Origin: JAJPXI01 sp045602885
GTDB taxonomy: Bacteria > Bacillota > Clostridia > Oscillospirales > Oscillospiraceae
NCBI GenBank assembly: GCA_045602885.1
Contig: JAZSCJ010000122.1
Coordinates: forward strand, 1-9,333
Direction: 5' to 3'
Length of the DNA: 9,333 nucleotides
Positions 6,277 to 9,333 of this stretch are shown piece by piece. The position numbers and the translations under genes are program-made. Under the pieces are notes generated by a model. The model saw only the letters and a program-made list of their open reading frames with translations. It was not told the origin of the DNA and did no database searches. Numbering within the stretch: position 1 is the stretch's first letter; the number at the start of each line of letters is the position of its first letter.

Positions 6277-6702
6277 ATGGAGCGTGTATCGGTTCAATTA
6301 TGGCAATTGATACAAAATCATGAGAATGCGTTCGTTTCGGAAGAATTAAAGGTAATCGAGCGTGCCCTGGATGCGTTGCTGGTTTGGGAAGACGCGGCAT
6401 CCGGCCAGCATGTGCAGGTTCCTGCCGATCGCGTTTCCGAAGCGTTGTCGCTGCTGCAGAAAAAGGACGAAGGACTTCTTGCTGAGCTGCCCTGTCCGCC
6501 TAACTCGGTGTATTGGCACGCTGTCGGGCAATTTCCGACGGTATCCCAGTTCGACCGTGCGATCGTATATGGCGATGGGCGCATCTTCTTCGGCGATGGC
6601 GAGAAAACTTTCCCGGCTTCCGAAATCGGTGATACCATTGTCATGAACGAAAAAGAAGCCAAGATTAAAACCATGTTCAACTGTGCACGGAACGAGGCCT
6701 GA
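6277..6702 (+). CDS. Hypothetical protein, 141 aa, unrecognised family
   Basis: I do not recognise this protein. It is supported as a gene by a good ribosome binding site (AAGGAG 6263-6268, 8 bases before the ATG), a matched promoter with a long leader, and a terminator 20 bp after the stop. It is acidic to neutral, with no signal peptide or transmembrane segment, so probably cytosolic. Residues about 5-65 look helical (VQLWQLIQNHENAF, SEELKVIERALDALLVWEDA, SEALSLLQKKDEGLLAEL). The second half looks like beta strands and turns (FDRAIVYGDGRIFFGDGEK, IGDTIVMNEKEAKIK). Two cysteines (73 and 136) do not form a metal-binding pattern. It is monocistronic and stands between the synthetase and the GntR regulator. 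No function is proposed. Confidence 0.75.
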   Translation: MERVSVQLWQLIQNHENAFVSEELKVIERALDALLVWEDAASGQHVQVPADRVSEALSLLQKKDEGLLAELPCPPNSVYWHAVGQFPTVSQFDRAIVYGDGRIFFGDGEKTFPASEIGDTIVMNEKEAKIKTMFNCARNEA

Positions 6703-6721
6703 GCAGGCATCGCAAAACAGC

Positions 6722-6745
6722 AAATCGGCAAACGCCGCTTTTTTT
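6722..6745 (+). terminator. Intrinsic terminator of the 141-aa protein gene
   Basis: A short stem CGGC (6726-6729) / GCCG (6734-6737) with an AAAC loop is extended by AAA/TTT pairing across one mismatch and followed by seven T (6739-6745). It starts about 20 bp after the stop at 6702. The last T bases are also part of the next gene's -35 box. Confidence 0.75.
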
Positions 6746-6772
6746 GACACATCATCGTGTACTTAGTATAAT
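6744..6772 (+). promoter_or_regulatory. Perfect consensus sigma-A promoter of the GntR-family regulator
   Basis: TTGACA at 6744-6749 and TATAAT at 6767-6772 with exactly 17 bp between match the full consensus. The predicted start is near 6779, giving a leader of about 68 nt. The -35 box overlaps the T tract of the preceding terminator. Confidence 0.9.
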
Positions 6773-6784
6773 AGGTTGCACAGG

Positions 6785-6796
6785 TTTCCCGGGAAA
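6785..6796. promoter_or_regulatory. 12-bp perfect palindrome TTTCCCGGGAAA just after the regulator's transcription start
   Basis: A perfect dyad about 6 bp downstream of the predicted start of the GntR-family gene. The position would suit a repressor site, and such a strong promoter needs some control. It does not resemble the TGGT-N3-ACCA site at 7814-7830, so if it is an operator it is either for a different protein or a variant site. It could also be a chance palindrome. Confidence 0.3.
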
Positions 6797-6846
6797 TACC
6801 GGGGGCGGTCCATGCCAACACCCGAGAAAAAGGGGTTCGGCGTGGA

Positions 6847-7629
6847 ATGACTGACTGGATGGTGAACAAAATGGCAGAGCAAACCCAGTTGTTTGATACG
6901 CAGGCGCTGTTTTCTCCGGCCGAAACACGGCGCGCTTGTGAGGTCATTTACGAGCAGATCAAGGAAAAGATCCTCAACGGCGAATTGAAGCCGGGGGATA
7001 AGCTGCCCTCGGAGCGGGCCATGATGGATATGCTCGGTCGCAGCCGTCCGTCGGTGCGGGAAGCCCTGCGCATGCTGGAGCGCAGCGGATTTATCCGCAT
7101 TGTGCCCGGGAGTCGCGGCGCCATGATCTTGGAGCCAAACACTGCCGGTGTGGAGCAGTCCATGAGCAATCTGGTGCGCAGCAAACGAATCACCACCCAG
7201 GAAATGGCCGAGTACCGCCGCGTCAATGACGTATTGGTGTCCGAATGGGCGGCCAAGCGCCGCACCAAGGCGGATATTGTGGCCATGCAGGAACTGCTGG
7301 ACAAGGCCGAGCAGGCGCTGGACGATTACCGCCAGTTTGTGGTTTTTGACCCCCAGTTTCACTATCTGATCGCACAGGCGGCCAAAAACGAGGTGGCCTG
7401 CATCGTGACGCAGGTACTCAGCACCTGTATGCAGGAATCACTGACCCTGCGCATTGAGCAGCTTGCTGCGCAGGAGCGCCGCGGTGTGTGCGAAAAGATC
7501 CTGCGGCTGCATCGGGCTATGGCCCAGGCCATTGCCGACGGCGACGTGGAGCGTGCCCGGGAAACGACCGGGCAGCATGTGGGTGATATGCATCGGGATT
7601 TCTCGGTAGCCGAAGAGGAGAACGATTGA
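6847..7629 (+). CDS. GntR-family transcriptional regulator, FadR subfamily with FCD ligand domain
   Basis: A 260-aa regulator. The winged helix-turn-helix covers about 30-95 (YEQIKEKILNGELKPGDKLPSER, then SRPSVREALRMLERSGFI). The all-helical FCD effector domain covers about 120-250. Its likely metal and ligand residues are present: Asp168 and His172 (FDPQFH), His222 (RLHRAM) and His244 (GQHVGD). FCD regulators commonly sense organic acids such as lactate, pyruvate or fatty acids. Start: the ATG at 6847 has AAGGGG (6830-6835) 11 bases upstream, but in-frame ATGs at 6859 and 6871 are possible; 6871 would drop eight residues of doubtful value. The gene is monocistronic, between a consensus promoter and a strong terminator. 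A palindrome of the type bound by this subfamily lies at 7814-7830, in front of the dehydratase operon, so that operon is its likely target. The effector is not known; a 2-hydroxy or 2-oxo acid would make sense. Confidence 0.92.
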   Translation: MTDWMVNKMAEQTQLFDTQALFSPAETRRACEVIYEQIKEKILNGELKPGDKLPSERAMMDMLGRSRPSVREALRMLERSGFIRIVPGSRGAMILEPNTAGVEQSMSNLVRSKRITTQEMAEYRRVNDVLVSEWAAKRRTKADIVAMQELLDKAEQALDDYRQFVVFDPQFHYLIAQAAKNEVACIVTQVLSTCMQESLTLRIEQLAAQERRGVCEKILRLHRAMAQAIADGDVERARETTGQHVGDMHRDFSVAEEEND

Positions 7630-7672
7630 CCCTGCCGTTTCTAAGACGGGGCATGACAAGGAAAGTATTTAT

Positions 7673-7709
7673 AAGGTGGACACCTGCGGTGCAGGTGTCT
7701 ACCTTTTTT
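7673..7709 (+). terminator. Strong intrinsic terminator of the GntR-family regulator gene
   Basis: A 15-bp stem (7673-7687 with 7691-7705) with a single G-T wobble and a GGT loop is followed by six T (7704-7709). It lies 43 bp after the regulator stop and separates it from the dehydratase operon. Confidence 0.92.
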
Positions 7710-7772
7710 GCGTTTGGGGTCGCCTTTTGGAGGAAGTGACAAAAAACAAACAAAACTTCGTGCAATTTTTGA

Positions 7773-7801
7773 TTGACAAACACAAAAAAGTGCGCTAATT
7801 T
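7773..7801 (+). promoter_or_regulatory. Putative promoter of the dehydratase activator operon
   Basis: A perfect -35 TTGACA (7773-7778) with 17 bp to a poor -10 TAATTT (7796-7801). The start would be near 7808, just before the palindrome at 7814-7830. The weak -10 could mean a modest basal level or dependence on another factor; the exact -10 is uncertain. Confidence 0.55.
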
Positions 7802-7813
7802 TGTAGTAGAACA

Positions 7814-7830
7814 AACTGGTCAGACCAGTT
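7814..7830. promoter_or_regulatory. Candidate FadR/FCD-type GntR operator
   Basis: AACTGGTC-A-GACCAGTT is a perfect inverted repeat with 8-bp arms around a central base. It contains TGGT-N3-ACCA, the known core for FadR-subfamily GntR regulators such as PdhR and LldR. It lies a few bases past the predicted transcription start and 15 bp before the activator start codon, overlapping the initially transcribed region. The adjacent GntR-family gene is the obvious candidate partner; repression relieved by a pathway acid is inference. Confidence 0.75.
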
Positions 7831-7845
7831 GAGGGGGGCGAAGAG

Positions 7846-8628
7846 ATGTATCTGGGTATCGACATTGGTTCCACCACATCCAAGTGTGCACTGATGGATG
7901 AGCAGGAGAATCTGTTGGCGCTGTCGCTGGTCGAGGGCGGCATCGGCACCGACGGGCCGGAGGAGGCACTGCTTCAGGTGCTGGCCAAAGCCAATGTGAC
8001 CCGGGAGCAGATCTTGGCCTGTGCCGCCACCGGCTATGGACGGGGCAGCTGGACGGATGCCGACTACCAGGTCAGCGAACTGACCTGCCACGGTGTAGGT
8101 GGACGCTATACCTTTCCTGATCTGCGCACGCTGATCGACATTGGCGGCCAGGACGCCAAGGTGGTGGCGCTGAATGAAGATGGCACCATGTCGGAATTTT
8201 TGATGAATGACAAATGCGCCGCCGGCACCGGGCGGTTTTTGGAGGTCATGGCCCGTGTGCTGCGCATGAACATTGACGAGCTGGGTGAGCAGGCGCTCAC
8301 TGCCCAAGAGCACGCCCGTATTTCCAGCACCTGCACCGTGTTTGCCGAAAGCGAGGTCATCAGCCAGTTGGCCAAAGGGGTGCAGCGCAACGCCATTGTG
8401 GCTGGGATCTGCGACTCGGTAGCCGCCCGTACGGCGACGCTGGCCAAGCGCATCGGACTGACCAAGCCCATCTGCATGAGCGGCGGCGTGGCCCACAACC
8501 GAGGCGTACGTGCGGCGCTGGAAACGGCGCTGGGAACCGAGCTGTTGTACTCGCCCCAATGTCAGCATTTTGGAGCGATAGGCGCGGCCCTGTACGCTCT
8601 GCGCAAGCATAAAAAAGCAATGAATTGA
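7846..8628 (+). CDS. 2-hydroxyacyl-CoA dehydratase activator ATPase (HgdC/HadI/FldI family)
   Basis: A 260-aa protein of the BadF/BadG/BcrA/BcrD ATPase family, the normal length for HgdC-type activators. It is a homodimer that holds one [4Fe-4S] cluster between subunits and uses ATP to push a single high-energy electron into the dehydratase. Visible are the ASKHA nucleotide-binding motifs DIGSTTSK (6-13), DIGGQDAK (98-105) and CMSGGVAHN (210-218), and the two cluster cysteines Cys124 (NDKCAAGTG) and Cys163 (SSTCTVFAESE). The ribosome binding site is the G-rich AGGGG at 7832-7836. The dehydratase alpha subunit follows after 25 bp, the usual order (activator, alpha, beta). No CoA-transferase gene stands before it, unlike had and fld clusters, so the specific symbol (hgdC, hadI or fldI) is left open. 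Confidence 0.95.
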   Translation: MYLGIDIGSTTSKCALMDEQENLLALSLVEGGIGTDGPEEALLQVLAKANVTREQILACAATGYGRGSWTDADYQVSELTCHGVGGRYTFPDLRTLIDIGGQDAKVVALNEDGTMSEFLMNDKCAAGTGRFLEVMARVLRMNIDELGEQALTAQEHARISSTCTVFAESEVISQLAKGVQRNAIVAGICDSVAARTATLAKRIGLTKPICMSGGVAHNRGVRAALETALGTELLYSPQCQHFGAIGAALYALRKHKKAMN

Positions 8629-8653
8629 GAATAGAGACAGAGGAGGAACCATC

Positions 8654-9333
8654 ATGGCAGAAAACGCAAAGCCTGCCCGTCCGGCACCCGATCCCAACTC
8701 GGCCAAGTACAAGCTCAATCAAATCGCCGTAAAGGCCTATTCCGATGTGCAGCAGGCCAAGGACCGGGGGGAGAAGATCGGCTGGATCGCCAGCAACTTC
8801 CCGGTGGAGATCCCCGAAACGCTGGGGATCCCGGTGTGCTATCCGGAAAACCAGGCGGCCGGAATCGCCGCCCGGGGCGGCGGTGTGCGCCTGTGCGAGG
8901 TGGCCGAGAGCGAGGGTTACTCCAACGATATCTGCGCTTACGCCCGCATCAGCATGGCCTATGCCAAGGTTAAGGATGCGCCCGAGCAGAATATGCCCCA
9001 GCCCGACTTTGTGCTGTGCTGCAACAACATCTGCAACTGCATGATCAAGTGGTATGAAAATCTGGCCCATGAGCTGAACATTCCCATGATTCTGATCGAC
9101 ATTCCCTTCAATCCCGATGACGAGGTTTCCGAGGAACAGGTGGCCTACGTCAAGGGCCAGTTCTGGGACGCCATCCACCAGCTGGAGCAGCTCACCGGCA
9201 AGAAGTGGTCGGATGAGAAGTACAAAGAGGTCATGGAGTACACCGGGCGCACCAGCCGAGCCTGGCTGGCCGCCACGGCCTGCGCCAAATATACGCCCAG
9301 CCCCTTTAACGGCTTTGATCTGCTCAACCACAT
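8654..9333 (+). CDS. 2-hydroxyacyl-CoA dehydratase, alpha subunit (HgdA/HadB/FldB family), C-terminal part missing at window edge
   Basis: An open frame of 226 codons runs off the right edge; the full subunit is usually somewhat over 400 aa. It belongs to the [4Fe-4S] dehydratases that remove water from (R)-2-hydroxyacyl-CoA to give the 2-enoyl-CoA through a ketyl radical, after activation by the protein encoded just upstream. Family hallmarks are GEKIGWIASNFPVEIPETLG (39-58), YPENQAAGIAARG (63-75), NDICAYARIS (91-100) and CCNNICNCMIKWYE (122-135), with cysteines that can bind the cluster. TPSPFNGFDLLNH (214-226) ends the visible part. The start is firm: AGAGGAGGA (8639-8647) lies six bases before the ATG. 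The cofactor-site motifs are shared by enzymes for 2-hydroxyglutaryl-, 2-hydroxyisocaproyl- and aryllactyl-CoA, so the substrate cannot be set from this portion. A beta subunit is expected next, outside the window. Confidence 0.93.
   Translation, partial: MAENAKPARPAPDPNSAKYKLNQIAVKAYSDVQQAKDRGEKIGWIASNFPVEIPETLGIPVCYPENQAAGIAARGGGVRLCEVAESEGYSNDICAYARISMAYAKVKDAPEQNMPQPDFVLCCNNICNCMIKWYENLAHELNIPMILIDIPFNPDDEVSEEQVAYVKGQFWDAIHQLEQLTGKKWSDEKYKEVMEYTGRTSRAWLAATACAKYTPSPFNGFDLLNH

Noticed and set aside
6135..6323. 62-codon GTG-started frame in the leader of the 141-aa protein
   Set aside because: It has no ribosome binding site, runs out of frame into the better supported gene at 6277, and has a basic low-information translation.
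7795..9331. Minus-strand frames opposite the activator and dehydratase genes (307 and 323 codons)
   Set aside because: The plus strand shows intact BadF-type ATPase and dehydratase motifs with good ribosome binding sites; the antisense frames are shadows.

Overview
The window is about 9.3 kb of GC-rich chromosome, most likely from an anaerobic Clostridia-type Firmicute (Oscillospiraceae-like gut commensal by inference). Evidence: strong AGGAGG-type ribosome binding sites, textbook sigma-A promoters (TTGACA/TATAAT with 17-bp spacers), hairpin plus T-tract terminators, and oxygen-sensitive enzymes of amino-acid fermentation (2-oxoacid:ferredoxin oxidoreductase, 2-hydroxyacyl-CoA dehydratase and its ATP-driven activator). 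No rRNA, tRNA, insertion sequence, CRISPR array or phage gene was seen.

Left part (1-4080, minus strand): a tight five-gene operon. In transcription order it encodes a TrpR/YerC-type regulator, IorA and IorB (indolepyruvate/arylpyruvate:ferredoxin oxidoreductase), a PaaK-type arylacetate-CoA ligase, and an ACT-domain protein cut by the window edge. This is the oxidative branch of aromatic amino-acid fermentation: arylpyruvate to arylacetyl-CoA plus CO2 plus reduced ferredoxin, with the ligase converting between arylacetyl-CoA and arylacetate.

Centre (4081-5963): a divergent control region, then a plus-strand class I acyl-CoA synthetase ending at a long perfect hairpin. Two near-identical inverted repeats (CGCTTTAAT..GTTAA type) sit one at each side of the control region. 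One lies on the transcription start of the synthetase and the other just upstream of the regulator gene. The simplest reading is that the TrpR-like protein controls both units.

Right part (5964-9333, plus strand): a promoter with a roughly 215-nt leader rich in potential stems precedes an unrecognised 141-aa cytosolic protein and its terminator. Next comes a FadR/FCD-family GntR regulator under a perfect consensus promoter, closed by a strong terminator. Last is an operon starting with an HgdC/FldI-type dehydratase activator and the alpha subunit of a 2-hydroxyacyl-CoA dehydratase (HgdA/HadB/FldB family, cut by the right edge). A 17-bp palindrome of FadR/PdhR/LldR type (AACTGGTC-A-GACCAGTT) lies on the start of that operon and is a likely operator for the neighbouring GntR protein. 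This is the reductive (electron-accepting) side of amino-acid fermentation. The exact substrate (glutamate, leucine or aromatic derived) cannot be fixed from the part visible.

Taken together, the window looks like an oxidative module and a reductive module lying side by side, each with its own local regulator and its own candidate operator.
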